Numbered from the stretch's first letter, positions 36,670-49,110 are shown. The stretch: DNA of 64,000 nucleotides from Cyanoderma ruficeps (GCA_008694505.1 VZDJ01000594.1:12732026-12796025), one strand, 5' to 3'. Notes: a model not told the origin generated them from the letters alone. Numbers and translations are program-made.

Positions 36670-38015
36670 AAATGGGAAGGTGGTCTCCAACAAACTGCCC
36701 CTGTCTTTGGCAGGGTGTTATTCCTCTGACACAGTGGCAGCATTTGTGCATGGGTGCACAGCCCTGCCCTGGTCCTGTCTCCTCAAGGCTGCTGTGTGTG
36801 AACAGTTCTATTGGGACCCAACTTGACAAAGGCCTTGGAATGAAGTGGATTCACAGACATCTCCAGTGGCAGTCCTTGAAGCTGGTGGGGAGTAGGTGCT
36901 CCCAGAATTTCCTAGATGCAGGTGATGGTTGGCAAGTTGCATAACACTAGAAAGACTAGGGAATGACTAGAACATGGTGTTAGGAGCATCCTTGTTTTCC
37001 ATGAAGCTGTGTCTCTTGCAGTGACAACACAGCATGAACATGTGTGAGACTAGGCTGCTTAAACAAAAGAAGCAGTGTTATTTTAGGAGCAGTGGAATGT
37101 CCACCTGGCCTCTATTGGATATGCAGAGTGAGGAGAGTGGGGCATAGGTCCTGCCCTGTATGTGGCAGGCCCATGAGGATGCTGAGGACACCCTAGGGGG
37201 TCTAAAATGGCTCAGGCAAATTGCTCCTGCCTAAGTTTCAAGTCAGTGTCTCTCTGCTGACTATCTTGTTTCAGGTCCTGCTGGATAACAGAGAGAGGGC
37301 AAAAGCTAGAGAAGATATCTCTGTCCAGAAACTTAAAATACTCTTGTGACAGGAGTATTAGAGTTCAGACAAGAACTTGCCAAGTTTCATCTCTACCAGT
37401 ATCTTGTCTTCAGTGATAATGGATGATTCAGGAAAGCGTGACCCTTCCTTTGCCCCTAATCTTCTGTTGGCACTATTTCCAAAACTTTTTTCAACCCACA
37501 AAGGCTCTTCTGTGTAAATACATTGAAACAGACCCCCAGAAATAGAGGTTAGAATTTCTCTTTCCTCTTTAGCTATTCCCATCCAAATAAACATATTCAG
37601 AAAAAAAAAATTAAATGATTACCCAGATTTAGCAAATAAATCAATCCAAACACATGACTCCAGGACTGACCTTACAGCAACTTTTTTGCTGCTCTGTGGT
37701 GCAGTTTTAGAATACATTTCTTCTCCCCTCAGAATGATAACATGTAGATCCCCTAAGAAGTATGGAGCATCACCTTCAAAACTGCCTCTGGTAAAATTTT
37801 TCTGGAAACATTCCAGGGGCAAAGTGCTTGCCATGTGTTTCATGTCCCATGCAGCATGCGAGATGGAGTTATTTGTTTGTTTCTGCTTTGTCTTTGTTTG
37901 TGCAAACTGACGCCGCAGGGACTTTTTTTGAGGGCATTTTTCAGCCAAGAAGATTATTCTATGTAAATACAGCTAAATAAATAGATTTATCATTAGAATA
38001 GCTTCAGTCTGTTCC
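36670..38015. other. Unique non-coding stretch, candidate element at right end
   Basis: No gene was recognised. The last 200 bp (about 37800-37990) is AT-rich with forkhead/SOX-like TTGTTTGTTT and CTTTGTTTGTG strings, an isolated GACGCCGCAGG CpG cluster and a TAAATAAATAG stretch. It may be a conserved element and lies directly beside the tetranucleotide array. Confidence 0.45.

Positions 38016-38076
<61 letters not shown>
38016..38076 (+). repeat. (ATCT)n tetranucleotide microsatellite
   Basis: About 61 bp of perfect ATCT repeats (around 15 units). Arrays of this length and purity are usually highly polymorphic between individuals. Confidence 0.97.
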
Positions 38077-41000
38077 ATATTTGTCTGCCTAATTCCTATC
38101 ACTGACCAAAACAGACACATTAGGTTTGTCTTGTTTTGTGTCTACACTGAAACTGTGAGCAAGAACTGAGCTAATTAAATCAGGCAGATTTATCAGCCTT
38201 GGGTACACCTTGGAGTTACTGCCCACAGTGGATCATTCTGTTCCTTTGCCAAAGGACATTGCTTTTTTAGCTAAGGGACAGAGAGGTCATCTGGGACCCA
38301 TCAGCCTTTCAGTAACTAACATTGATTTGAAGAGGAAAGTGGTTCAGAGTCATGAGCTGCTAGCCCAGAGAAGAAACTCTCATCAGCTCTGAGACGCTCT
38401 TGGCTACTGTCACTTTTCCCAAGGTTTTTGCAACAGTGAATTCTCTTAATTAGTATGTTTTCACCAGTTATCACAAATTATTTTGGAAGTGTTGACATAG
38501 TTTTTGAGCTGTTGGGAAGCCACCATCAAAGTCATCAGAGAAATGAAAGATCTTTCAGTCCTGCTGTTGGAATAGCCTCTATCAGAATATGATGCAGATG
38601 AGAGTCCTGCTGGTTGTGTCCCTGAATAAGGCCTTGAATAAGTGTGACCCTGAAAACTGATCCATTAAAAGACAGACACAAAAGGAATGAGAATTAAACA
38701 TAAAATAAATACCCTTCTCCCAAGCTTGCATATGCAGTCCTCTACATGCAAGCCAACAGTCAAAATAGGAGAAAAAAAAGAGGCTGAACATGGAGTCTTG
38801 CCTGACTTCTAATGAGCTGTGATGAAAAGCAAAATAGTAAAACTGCACAAGCAGACCTATAAATTATTTTTTTTCTTCTGAATGATTACATGTCCCTCTG
38901 ATTAAAAACGTTTTTAAACTTTCATATGTCCTTAGGGAATGGAGTCATTGCCCATCAGTTGATGCGCCCTAAGGTGTCTGACCTGCTCTTCACCATGAGG
39001 TGGAAAGGGTTACCTTAAACCTCAGAGGAAGAGGGAGTAACTTGCTAAGCTGCCATAATTATGTGTGGGTATCTGTGGGCCCCCAGTGTACTTAACAGCT
39101 TTGCTTTTGTGGAGATCAGTGGGATTTTTACTTGAGTAAATGTCAGGTACCTAATAAAGATCTGGACTTGGGGAAAGCCTTAATCTGTCTGCTTGCTAGC
39201 AAACAAGTGTTTTCCCAGCCATACTGGGAAAATAAATAGAGGGAGAACTGTGAAACACTCAGAAAATTTGGCAATAAGTCTATATGAGAATCTCAGACGA
39301 AAGACAGTCCCTAGTTCTGTTTGGAAACAAGGACTATAGGAAGTTTCATGAGCATTTTGGGACCAATCAAGGTTGAGGCTGTCATCTCCTAGCTTGAGAG
39401 CTGGGAAATACAGGACAACCCAGGTCTCTGGCTCCAAAACAATGAAATCATTTTCATGCCCTTTACTTTGCAGCAAGAACTGCAAGTGTAGAAAGAATTA
39501 TAAGAATGAGTGGCTGTATTCCAGGTCATAAGAGGTGAAATGTGGAAAGGAGAGAAAGGATAGCGGCTGGTACATGTCTCCTGGTTTTCCCCACTACACC
39601 ATGCATGCACATGGTGCTGTGTTTTAAGTCAGATGAATCACAGAAATTTGGAAAGTCTCAATTTTTGTTTGTACAAGTGCATGAATAAAATGAAAGATTA
39701 GGTTATTACAGACATCAGTCATGCTTTAAAAACCCACGAAATTGGCTGAAAATGAGACAGAGACAATATGAATAGATACAGTGTTAAAGTAGTCTATTTC
39801 CCATCACTGTTGTTGCACTCATCAGACAGAGTCAAAACTGTGCCTTTGCCTTTGTTAGACAAATACATGACTGTGAAAAAACTCTTTTCTTAAGCACTTT
39901 TTTGAGTTTTTTTTCAATTTTCCTCTATTGAATTGTCAAAATTAATATGAAATAAATAATTCCTTTAGATGGGGGAAAAAAACAACAAAAAATCCCCATC
40001 AATATAGGTTTTTGAAAAGCTTTATTTACATTTTAACCTTTAAATGGAATTGATCTACAATTTACAGTTCAATATGGAAATGCATCTTAAATGAAAAGAA
40101 AAAGACCTAGAGCATATACTTTCGGCATTTTTGACTTTCAAAGCAAAATTTGGTAGCATTAACTTTTTCTTTTCAATGGGCTAATTTGAGATGCATTTTT
40201 CTATTAAAAAATGTAATACAACCTATATATTTGCAGAATATTTGCAATATTCTTATTGCACAAAATCTTCAGTGATGTGTACACCAACCCCTTTGAAAAT
40301 TATGATGCGAGGGGAAAGGAGACCCAGAAGATCCTTAGCTTCTTGAGCTGACTAGCAGGCGTGTTGTCTAGGTCAGCTCCTCAGAGGATACCTTAATCCT
40401 GTTTTTCTTAGACAGCACTGTGTCCTGCCCCCACCCCCTTCCATGAGTTTGAGAAGAAGATATCTGGGCACAAAGAGATCACAGTTCTTGTTGTAATATC
40501 CACCCCCATGGATCCCCTTCAGGTAGAGCTGGGTTGGTGATCCCAGAGGAGATTAACTATTGCTGATGATGCTGAAGTACAGGAGATGCACATGGCTTAT
40601 CTCGGTCTTCAGTTTGTGTCTGAGATGAGGCACCAGATAAGGATGCAGAATTTGTGCAGACAAAGCTGAGCAACTGAATCATTAATAACTGAAGAGGAGG
40701 AGCTGACATTTATTTGCTCAAATATCCATAAACAAAGACTTTCAGAAAATGGTTGTTTTCAAATGAGTCATTGAACGGGCATGGTGGTTGGGTCTGCAGC
40801 AAATCCTCTGTGAGACTCCCGAGTTCTCAGTTAAGAACCTCTTTTTCAAGGGAGAAAGAGAAGTTTCAGATTCAACACAGTACTCCCCCATGTTGGCAGG
40901 GATTTTATTTCTCCCTGCTGTGACCAGTGACGCACTGTGGGTCAGGGCTAGAACTGTCTCCCTGTTCCTAAGATTCATGGTCTCTGTAATCTTTTTCGAA

Positions 41001-41429
41001 TTAAAAATGGAAATGTTTAAAAATTGAAATGTTGGGCAGTGCTATCTCCTCACACATTTCCTGTGGTGTTTACATGGTTGCATCAGGGGACATTTGTCAT
41101 TTAGACTATTCCAGGATTCCACGTAGCCTTTGTCATCCCACTTGCAAGATGGACACAATCTGGTCTTTAAACCGTTTCCCCTCCATTTGTTCTTGATATA
41201 ATTTCCTTCCAGCTGAACAGCAGCCTGCAGGGAGAAACAGCAGGTAACAGAGGAGAGTCCCTTCTTTCTGTTGGAAGGGACTCTTCCTTGCTCTCTGCAT
41301 GATCCTTCCTCACACTGCCATTGCATTTGTAGCTCAACCATCAAAACCAGCCGAACCATGAATAATGCACATGCAACCCTATGGCTTTTCATGGCTGTCC
41401 AGAGAGCACAGAAACAGATACTCAAGAGT
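38077..41429. other. Unique non-coding stretch, AT-rich in the middle
   Basis: No gene or classifiable repeat. The 39880-40280 part is very AT-rich with many TTTA and AAAT strings and a small GAATAT/ATATTC inverted repeat near 40235. The rest is ordinary unique sequence. Confidence 0.5.
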
Positions 41430-41665
41430 CTGGGTCAGACCCAAGAGTGCTGGCCAAAAAAAGAAAAAGAAAAAAAGGGCTTTGATTTACTCCTACTTTC
41501 TTTGTTCCAAGTTTCCCTCTGAAAACAAAGAGAGGTATATATGGTCTCTTGGCTTTGTGCAAAATATAAAAGCATTTTCATTTCTGCAAAGCCTCTGTTG
41601 TAGAACTAAAGAAAGGAAGCATTGTGAGCAATTGGTTGGTGCATGTTCTTTAAAAAAAACCTCAA
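41430..41665 (+). repeat. Diverged direct repeat, copy A
   Basis: This segment is the left member of a pair related to 43365-43592. From 41477 to 41640 it aligns to the right copy with no gap at a constant offset of 1,927 bp, about four bases in five identical by eye. Identical blocks include CTTTGTTCCAA, the 17-bp ATATAAAAGCATTTTCA, TCTGCAAAGCC, and the 19-bp TTGTGAGCAATTGGTTGGT (41622-41640). A TATAAAAG core lies at 41565-41572. The A-rich part at 41452-41476 is expanded relative to copy B. No known repeat family was recognised. Confidence 0.85.
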
Positions 41666-43364
41666 CAAAAACTTGGCTTCCGTGAAATACAGGAGGACCA
41701 AGAGAGCTGATCTGTTCAGCACAGGTGAGAGGGGGTGATCTAATCAGGAGGGCTTTTTTATTCCTTTTGAGACATCAGTCTGGCTCTTAAATGTCCTCCG
41801 GCTGGCAAGCTTCAGCAGGATATGAAGTGCCTGGGTTTTTGAGAAGAAGGCCAGCTCAAGGGCCAGCTGTGATGCCTCAAGGGCTTGTGCTGGCACCTCT
41901 GATGAAGACAATCTATCCTTTGTGGAACAGGGCCACCATCAAAATCTGTGGTTCTGCAGGGTCTGCTGGCCAGTAGAGCAAATACCTAGCCATGGGCAGC
42001 TTGTGACTATAATATGCAGTGCTGGTCATCTTGCTGGTTTATTAGATTGATCCTTCTCCTTAAGGTCCTTTCTCTGCTGCAGCTGCTGCTGTCTCAGGAA
42101 GTTAGGCTCAATTCAGAAGTGAATCTCTTGGGAGTGAAGTCCATATTGCAGTCAGGGGTGTGACTCAGATTGTGAAAATACACCTGCCTGGGGTTTGTAC
42201 AGCCTTGTTGAAGGCTCATGGTATTATCTGGAGGAACTTAAACTCAGGAGTGGCTGTAGTGCTAAAAGGGTTTGTGAGGAAACCTCAGGTAGTAAAATAT
42301 ATGGAATATCTTCCTTGCATGTTTATAATCTCCACAGTGCCCAGGTGAACGTCTGTGAGACTTGCTGGGTCTGCCCAAGGACTTCATTGCCTCTCGTTTG
42401 CCTGCCCTATAACCCAGCATAAGCTCGTGTTTCTAAAATACAGAGGACTTGAGTAAATGAAATCACAGTTAGAGGATCGGCTGCTTTTGTAAACATGAAA
42501 TGCATAATAGTTGGTTGTTCTTTTTTTGAGAACCTGCCTCTAGATTTTAGGAGACTGGTGCTCAGATGCTACGCAAACAGACAGCATCATGAATAAAAGT
42601 GTTTTGGAAATTTCCCAAGGAAACATATTTTCTCTCATAAAATAGAAATGTATGGAAAGAGATAAACTCCAGAAACACACATGGATTTTGCTCAATATCT
42701 ATTTCAAGATAAGTTTTTGGTAAAGCTAACGTTTTCTGGTTAGAAATTAAATTTTGGATGTTCATTTAAAAAATATAGTTTTTATTTTTATAATAAATAT
42801 TATAAGATGAATATCAAAAGTACAGAAAATAAGACCCATTTTCCCCCTAAAAATGGAGTATTTTAACTGCCCTGAAAAGATACTTGAGACCCTTGCTGCA
42901 GAATTTGATTGATAGGAAATTGTCTTTTTGTCTGATGCTGTCCTGATCCAAAACAAGGAAAAAAATATGGGGTTACAAGAATTCTTCTATAGAGGAAACT
43001 TTCTGATGCCACTTCTTTCTTTAAGACACCAAAGATAAAAATGCCCTTTCTCAGTAGCCATGGAAACACCATTATTTGGTACTTAAATAACAAGCACTGA
43101 TTCTCCCCTTACAGCAGGAGGATGACATGTTCATGGGTGTAGAAGCTTATGGCTCTGTGGAAGTCTAACTGATTTATGAAATATGTGACTCTCATCATTT
43201 AAGAAAAGCCCCAAATGTAGGAAGAGGTGTTGGTGATGCCAACCAAGGGATTTCTATACAGACCAGCTGTTTACGGAGTATGCAGAGTTTCTTTAAGAAA
43301 ACACAGACTGTGAGGCAATGGATGCAAACTCCACAAGAGAGGAAAGAGTTACTCGATGACACAG
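41666..43364. other. Unique sequence between the two direct repeats
   Basis: About 1.7 kb with no recognised gene or internal retroviral coding sequence. Open frames are short. The 42750-42860 part is AT-rich. An RFX X-box-like site lies at 43054-43067 (listed separately). Confidence 0.5.
43054..43067 (+). promoter_or_regulatory. RFX X-box-like motif
   Basis: GTAGCCATGGAAAC fits the RFX X-box pattern GTNRCC-N2-RGYAAC with one mismatch in the right half-site. It is a single short site with no gene nearby, so it may be chance. Confidence 0.3.
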
Positions 43365-43592
43365 AATTGGACTGGGTCCAAGAGGATTATCAGCAAGAAA
43401 AAGGGGCTTTGGTTTAGTTCTGCTATCTTTGTTCCAACTTTTGCTCTGTAGAAAAAAGGGAAAATATACAGGCTCACGTCTACGTGCAACATATAAAAGC
43501 ATTTTCACGTCTGCAAAGCCCTCACTGCAGAATTAAATAATGAAGGCTTTGTGAGCAATTGGTTGGTACTTGTTCTTAAAAATAGCTGCATC
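43365..43592 (+). repeat. Diverged direct repeat, copy B
   Basis: Right member of the pair described at 41430-41665. It has the same order of blocks, with TATAAAAG at 43492-43499 and TTGTGAGCAATTGGTTGGT at 43549-43567. It shares the offset of 1,927 bp without indels over about 165 bp. Weak similarity may continue to about 43645 (TTCAGC...ACAGGTGA). It could be a local segmental duplication, two copies of one old element, or paired LTRs. Confidence 0.85.
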
Positions 43593-45789
43593 ACAGACAA
43601 ATCAGCTTTTGTTCAGAAACCGGGCAGGCCACGTGACCAATTCAGCCAGGACAGGTGATGACAAGGACTGTGGCTCATTATTGTGTTGTGAAAAGTCATG
43701 TAATACTGCCATGCTCTGCTCCAGGACCTCAGCAAGTTTCCAGCTAAGGAGAACTAGGTTTGATCAGCTGCACTGGATATTTTTCTGCCCAGGACAGGAA
43801 GAGAGAGGACTAAATCACTGCTGGATTTGGGATCCATCCTTCTACAAAAAGCAAATTCAAGGAGTAAAGGGGTCTCCACTCCTTATACATCAGCATTGTA
43901 CTTGCCCTCTTGTTTATACCGCAATATATTTTAACAACCTTATTGTCTTGTTTATAAGACATAGCAAAATGTATTTTATATACCCTGTTTTGCCCATGTA
44001 GTTAATACATTAACAGTCATCTTAAATTCTACAAAACTAGAATTTAGCTCAGAGAGGAAGGGAGAGTGTTAACTCATGCTCGTAGGAAGCAGGATTTAGA
44101 AGGCTCCTCTTCCCATTTTAACACTACACAGGTGGGCTGGAGATTAATGAGCATCTGTCTTGTGACCACGTGAATCTGTTCACTGTTTGATGGTTGAGGT
44201 GTGTTCTGGCATCTGTCCTCATAGTTACTGAGCAGAAAAGAAGATGCCTAGACAGGTATCTATTTTCCAGAAGTGTCCAGGAGTGGTTTAATAAGAATGA
44301 GCACAACCAGCAGGGTCTGCACGAGGTGTCTCCCTTTCAGTTCCCTCTACTGGGCTTGTAGCTTCTGCTCTCACCTAATTCTTATTGTTTGGCAACAGTG
44401 AAATCTGCGGCCACTAACCAGCCTGCTGCACAAACCAGGATTTATATTTCCCCTTGGTGTTTCTTCCTCCTTGGATGCATGATTTATTTTGAGGAGCTAA
44501 CTGGATCCTGACTGGGGATTGTGCAGTAGTCCAAGGCTGAGATTCTGATTCTTAGTCAGAGACTCCCTTTTCCATGTTACACCTTTTTTCCAGGCTCTAA
44601 CAATGGTTGGATTAGTAGCACGGATGGGTATAGGTGTATCCAAAAGTATACATTAGGATTCGTGGCTGTGTAGACTATCAAGACCACAAGAAATTTAAGA
44701 ATGATTGACCTAACACTTTTGTTGGATTTTGCCTGTTTCTGTGAGAGTTTGCTAGCAATTTCTAAATTCATTTTAGTACAGTTTAATTTATTAAAATTAG
44801 GAGATTCACCTTGTGTCTGGCAGTTTCATTATTCTGATGAAACGTGACCTGGCAGCCATTCCTAGATAAAACATGAAGGTAGAGCATGTAAAATGTGCTT
44901 TCATTGCCTGCTAAGTGCTGGCTGAGGTTCTTCATTGTTTTGTTTTGGGTGATGGGCTCTGTGCGAGGGCCAGGCAGTTTCATCAGTCCTGAATCCTGGC
45001 TCCTACTCTGGAGAAACTCCATAAGATGACATGCCAGCCTTCTCCTCTGCGTATCAGGCTACGCAGGGTGGAAGGTCAGCCTGCTTGCAGAGCTCTTCTC
45101 TGGCAGCTGGGCCTTTGCTCTGGGTGCCCACTCAGCTTAAGAGGAAGATGAATCAGAACATTTGCAAACTTTTGTCCTGTACAGTGTGCAATCTCCTACA
45201 ACCCAGCTTCCTTCCAGTCCTGATTTTGAAACTGGCATGTGACTGGCTGAGTGGAGTCTTCCCATGTCTTTCTAACATTCCTTTTCAATTTGGGCATATT
45301 GTTCTGCTTGGTGATAGTGGCCCTGATAATTGCGTGAGTCAGCCATTTTGCGCAGTTTGGCAATATATTGGTCTATTGTTTTTTCAGCTCTTTGGACAAT
45401 GTTCCTGTTTCTGTGGGTTGAAAAGCACCTCTAGGATTTTACAGAGTTTTTCCTGCTTTGGTCTTGTCCCCATCAAATACTGCAGGTGCATATGGTCGGC
45501 CTTATCTCAGAGAACTGAAGACATGCCTGCTTGCACTTAATTTTCTTTTGCTTTCACTGTCAGCTATTTTAGTTCTATCTTGCAGGCAAAAGGGCACCCA
45601 GCTACTGACTACAGACTCTTTCACATTTCTATCAGATGTGAGACAGTGCTGTACCCTTGACCTTGCCCCTTTTCTTTCTCTTTCTTTCTATGACAAGGTT
45701 AGTTTCTTGTGCTTGCAAGTCCTTTTCCCTCCCTTCACCGCGCTCCATGATGCAGCACAAAAGACAGCTGCCCACAGAGAGGTGAAAAT
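43593..45789. other. Unique non-coding stretch, nothing recognised
   Basis: No supported gene. The 169-codon frame at 45031-45540 is Cys/Leu/Phe-rich, shows no domain, and overlaps another frame at its end. It is best read as chance. Confidence 0.5.
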
Positions 45790-46110
45790 GTTGCTCATGA
45801 GTGCTGGTGTCCTTAATTATTACAGAAGTGCTCCCTTGAACTAAGTGCTTTGCAGTTATTTAATTCATGCTATTAAACTAGCTGTGAAGAAGGGATGCCT
45901 CGCTGTTATTTTGCATTTATTTGATTGGCACCTTGTTTGAAAGTAGGTTTTATCAAGTTTTATCTTGAGCTGAGTGACACAGCTAATTATACTTGTTTTC
46001 ACAAGCGCCAGGCTCCAGTTTGAAGTAGAGTGAGCGTATAAAGCACCAGTGTCATAATTCTTACAGATAATGTTTGGTCTCGCAAAATGTTTGGGCACAT
46101 GGGTATGAAA
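45790..46110. promoter_or_regulatory. Candidate conserved non-coding element (long)
   Basis: About 320 bp of complex AT-rich sequence with many homeodomain-like cores: CTTAATTATTACAG, GTTATTTAATTCATGCTATT, GCATTTATTTGATTGGCACC, CAGCTAATTATACTTG. Isolated CpGs are retained (GCCTCGCTG, AAGCGCCAGG, GAGCGTATAAAG, GTCTCGCAAAA). Length, complexity and CpG retention suggest constraint. This is unverified inference. Confidence 0.3.
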
Positions 46111-46814
46111 TGTGACTTCTTCTAGTAAAAATCACATCGCAGGAAGACTCTGTGAGCAGTCAACAGTTTTTTGGTGCTTTTTACCCTTAATAATGCAGGG
46201 AAGAAGTGGAAGGGGCAGATCTGCTGGGACATGTCCCAGCACAGAGGGAAGAGCTGAGCAATCATGGAATGTTCTGCAGGAGATGCCATGTTCTTTTTCT
46301 TACTACATGGACTCTGGAGGACATGTGAGTCCAGGGTTATGTTGGCTGTTGGAAGTGAAATCTAAGGGGTCCAGATAAAACTTGTCCACAGAAACTAGAA
46401 TAATATAGATGGCCCTATGTAGAAAGTTAAATTCTACTTACACTGCCTGGTCAAGGGTCAGTGAACAATTTGGGCTAGGAACTGCTTCTCTAGAAGATTA
46501 CCCAGGTTAATATGCCTGCTCCATTAGACCACATCTACTGCTAAAAAATATGTAAATCTACAGAAATAGCTCAACATCATAAAAGGCTACAGTTTTTCTA
46601 TGCCTGCATGCCGGGTCATCTGGTGGCAGGTGCTAACTGGTAAGAAAGATAATTTCCAGTCAATGCATGGATGACTCATCAGCACAGCAGGTCAGAGAGC
46701 TAAGGGCTGTAGATGGGCTTCAAGAAGAGATGAGATAATTTTATGACCTGTGAAAGCATTTGCCTAGCTGTTCCTGTATAATCAGTAAGAGAAGGGTAAT
46801 CAAAGCTCATTCCT

Positions 46815-46920
46815 TGGGGCACCAGATAATGATACTAATTAGCACATAGACAAGGCTCTGCTGAAAGCATTGCACCCAGGCATGTGATAATTAATTAGCT
46901 GAATGTTTGGGGAAAGGTGA
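46815..46920. promoter_or_regulatory. Candidate conserved non-coding element
   Basis: GATAATGATACTAATTAGCA and GTGATAATTAATTAGCTGAA lie within 80 bp of each other, giving two clusters of TAATTA-type homeodomain cores plus a GATA core. The flanking sequence lacks such clusters. This is inference only. Confidence 0.25.
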
Positions 46921-48984
46921 GCCCCTTGCCTTTTCCTTCTCCTCCAGGATTGTGCAATCGGAAGAAAGGAGGATTTTATGCGTGCTCATAAAATAGATGC
47001 CACATCTAAAATAGATATGGATTTGGTCCAGCATGGCGATTTTGGGCAGCTTCTCCAGGAATGTGAATTTGCGCTGAAGTTTAAAGAGATCTCTTGAACT
47101 ACTGCTCCAAGCTGGATCTCAGTGCACTGGGGAGACAAAGATAGGGTTATTTGATTTTTTAGGTCTGTTTGTCCTCTTAAAGAAGGACTGGTGCCAAAAC
47201 CAGATATGTCCACCCCCTGTGTACTCAGGCTATAGCCAGAGATAGCCACAGTTCTGAGCTTCTGGGGACAGAGGTTTGCATGGGAAACAGTTACTGCTGG
47301 TTTCTATGGCGCAAGAGCATGGCCACTCACAGTGAAACAGGCGGTGGTGGTACAGGATTTTGGCACCACCTCAGGAAACTTTGCAGATCAAAGATCACTC
47401 CCTCAGATAGGCTGTGGGGCTGGCTGTCTTTCCCAAGCAGAGCTCCCTGCAAGGAACCCAGATTTGACAAAATCCAATGCCCTGACATTACAGTGACCGC
47501 TTTGGCTCCATGGGGCTCAACTCAGACAGAGGTACTGGAGTCTGGCAGTGACCAAGTGTTTTCTCTTGTTGGCTTTCTATTTCTAGGAGACTGTTGGACA
47601 GGATCCCAAGTGATATATCTGGCTTCTTGTCCAGGCTGCTTTGTGTGTGCGCATGTGAATGTGACTAGGCAGAAAATATCCCTCCATTGTTATATGGGAG
47701 AGAAGCAATGAAACACCAGTTTAAAAGACCAATGTGAGGCAAAGCATAATATTCTTTTAGCTCTGTACAAACCCCTACCTGGCTAGACCGTCATAGTACT
47801 CAGTGTTCTGCCCAACTAAGTCACAGCCAAGTTTTGCAGCTGCATTCAGGGTTTCCCACTCCCTTCTCTCCCTTGCACTAGCAGAGAAAAGAAATCCTCT
47901 CTTGTGTCTGGAAGTGTGTGACATACAGGTTGACTGGCTCTACAGGGGCCAGAATAAAGAGAACAAGCTGTTCCTTGTAATTTCAGAGGTCCTGCATACA
48001 AGCTGTTGTGTGGGAAGAATTTTTGATTATCAGAATGACCTCTGGTCAGGTCTTGAGGAGCTGCTGGGTGGTCATCATTTCTGGAGAGGGTGGGTGGTGG
48101 GAAGTCCTCTTCTCTACTCCTACAGAGGAATCATGGAAATTTTCACCTCTGGGGCCGATCTTTTCAAATTAGACAAAGCCAGTGCTTTGTGAGCACAGTT
48201 GGAAGCAAGAAGGAAATAGCCTTGTGCCATCAGTTCCTTTAAGAGGGTGATTTTTCAGTCTCGTGAGATATAAATGTGTCATGAAGCAAGACTTCCTTTG
48301 ATATGCTTTAGACTTCTGTCCAACACATTTCCCGTGTGGCTTGCCTTTTGGGTTTGACTTGGTTCCCAAACCTGCCATTTCTGCTCCTTGGAGCAAGGTT
48401 TAGCCCATAGATCTCTGAGCAGAACTGTGGTGATCTGCTCCAACATTTTCCCAGCAATACAAAGCCAAGCTGTCTGATGCCCAGTACTGGTTCCACAAAT
48501 GTGAACTGCTGGTGCAGTCACCTGAGTCTGAATAACCACATCCATCACAAACAGTCATAAACAGTGTCCACAAGGATATGTGACTCAGTCAATGCCCATA
48601 GGGCTGACTTTTACAGGGCTCAAATTATCACATGAGAGGATAGTTGTTCTCAAGGCCTGAGTCGTTTGCTTAATGCGCTCTGTTTTTAAATGAAGGAGGC
48701 AGAAGTGGCAGTGTTACTGGGAAGGAAGGGAACTGCTGTGACACTGGGCACGTTAAGCAAAGCCTCTTCTTCCTAAGGTGATCCTGCATCCTCAAGCAGA
48801 GGAGAGTGCATTTTGCTTCTGCCAGTGTAAGGACAGAGAAAAACACAAGCACAGTGGAAGACTAAACATACAGCATTGCATTTTTGATTTGCAGAACTTG
48901 TAAAAATCTGATAATATGTCAAAAGCTGGAAGCTGAAATCTTCTCAGGTGTCTTCCCGAAGTGCTGAGTAACATATTTTAGAGT
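46921..48984. other. Unique non-coding stretch, nothing recognised
   Basis: No gene, RNA or classifiable repeat. Frames of 129-143 codons at 47280-47711 and 47803-48192 have no domain content and no splice or start context that would support them. Confidence 0.5.
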
Positions 48985-49110
48985 TGTGCATTTGGGCATG
49001 TGCGAGTTATCGTATATGGCAGAAATAAAGCGCCTTGCCGTCTCTTATTCATGTTGCACACAGACACAAATGTGTCATTCACATAAATCAGGCACAATTA
49101 GCCAGAGGGC
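48985..49110. promoter_or_regulatory. Candidate conserved non-coding element (CpG-retaining)
   Basis: GGGCATGTGCGAGTTATCGT, AAATAAAGCGCCTTGCCGTC and TTATTCATGTTGCACACAGA form unique sequence with five retained CpGs in about 60 bp, in a CpG-poor context. It is followed by TGTGTCATTCACATAAATCA. CpG retention and sequence complexity suggest constraint, but no alignment was made. Confidence 0.27.

Noticed and set aside
43570..44001. 143-codon frame directly downstream of the copy B TATAAAAG core
   Set aside because: The position was tempting as a product of a duplicated promoter. However, there is no equivalent frame after copy A, no domain, and the similarity between copies fades within about 80 bp.
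45031..45540. 169-codon plus-strand frame rich in Cys, Leu and Phe
   Set aside because: No recognisable domain or signal architecture, overlaps another open frame, and has no splice context.
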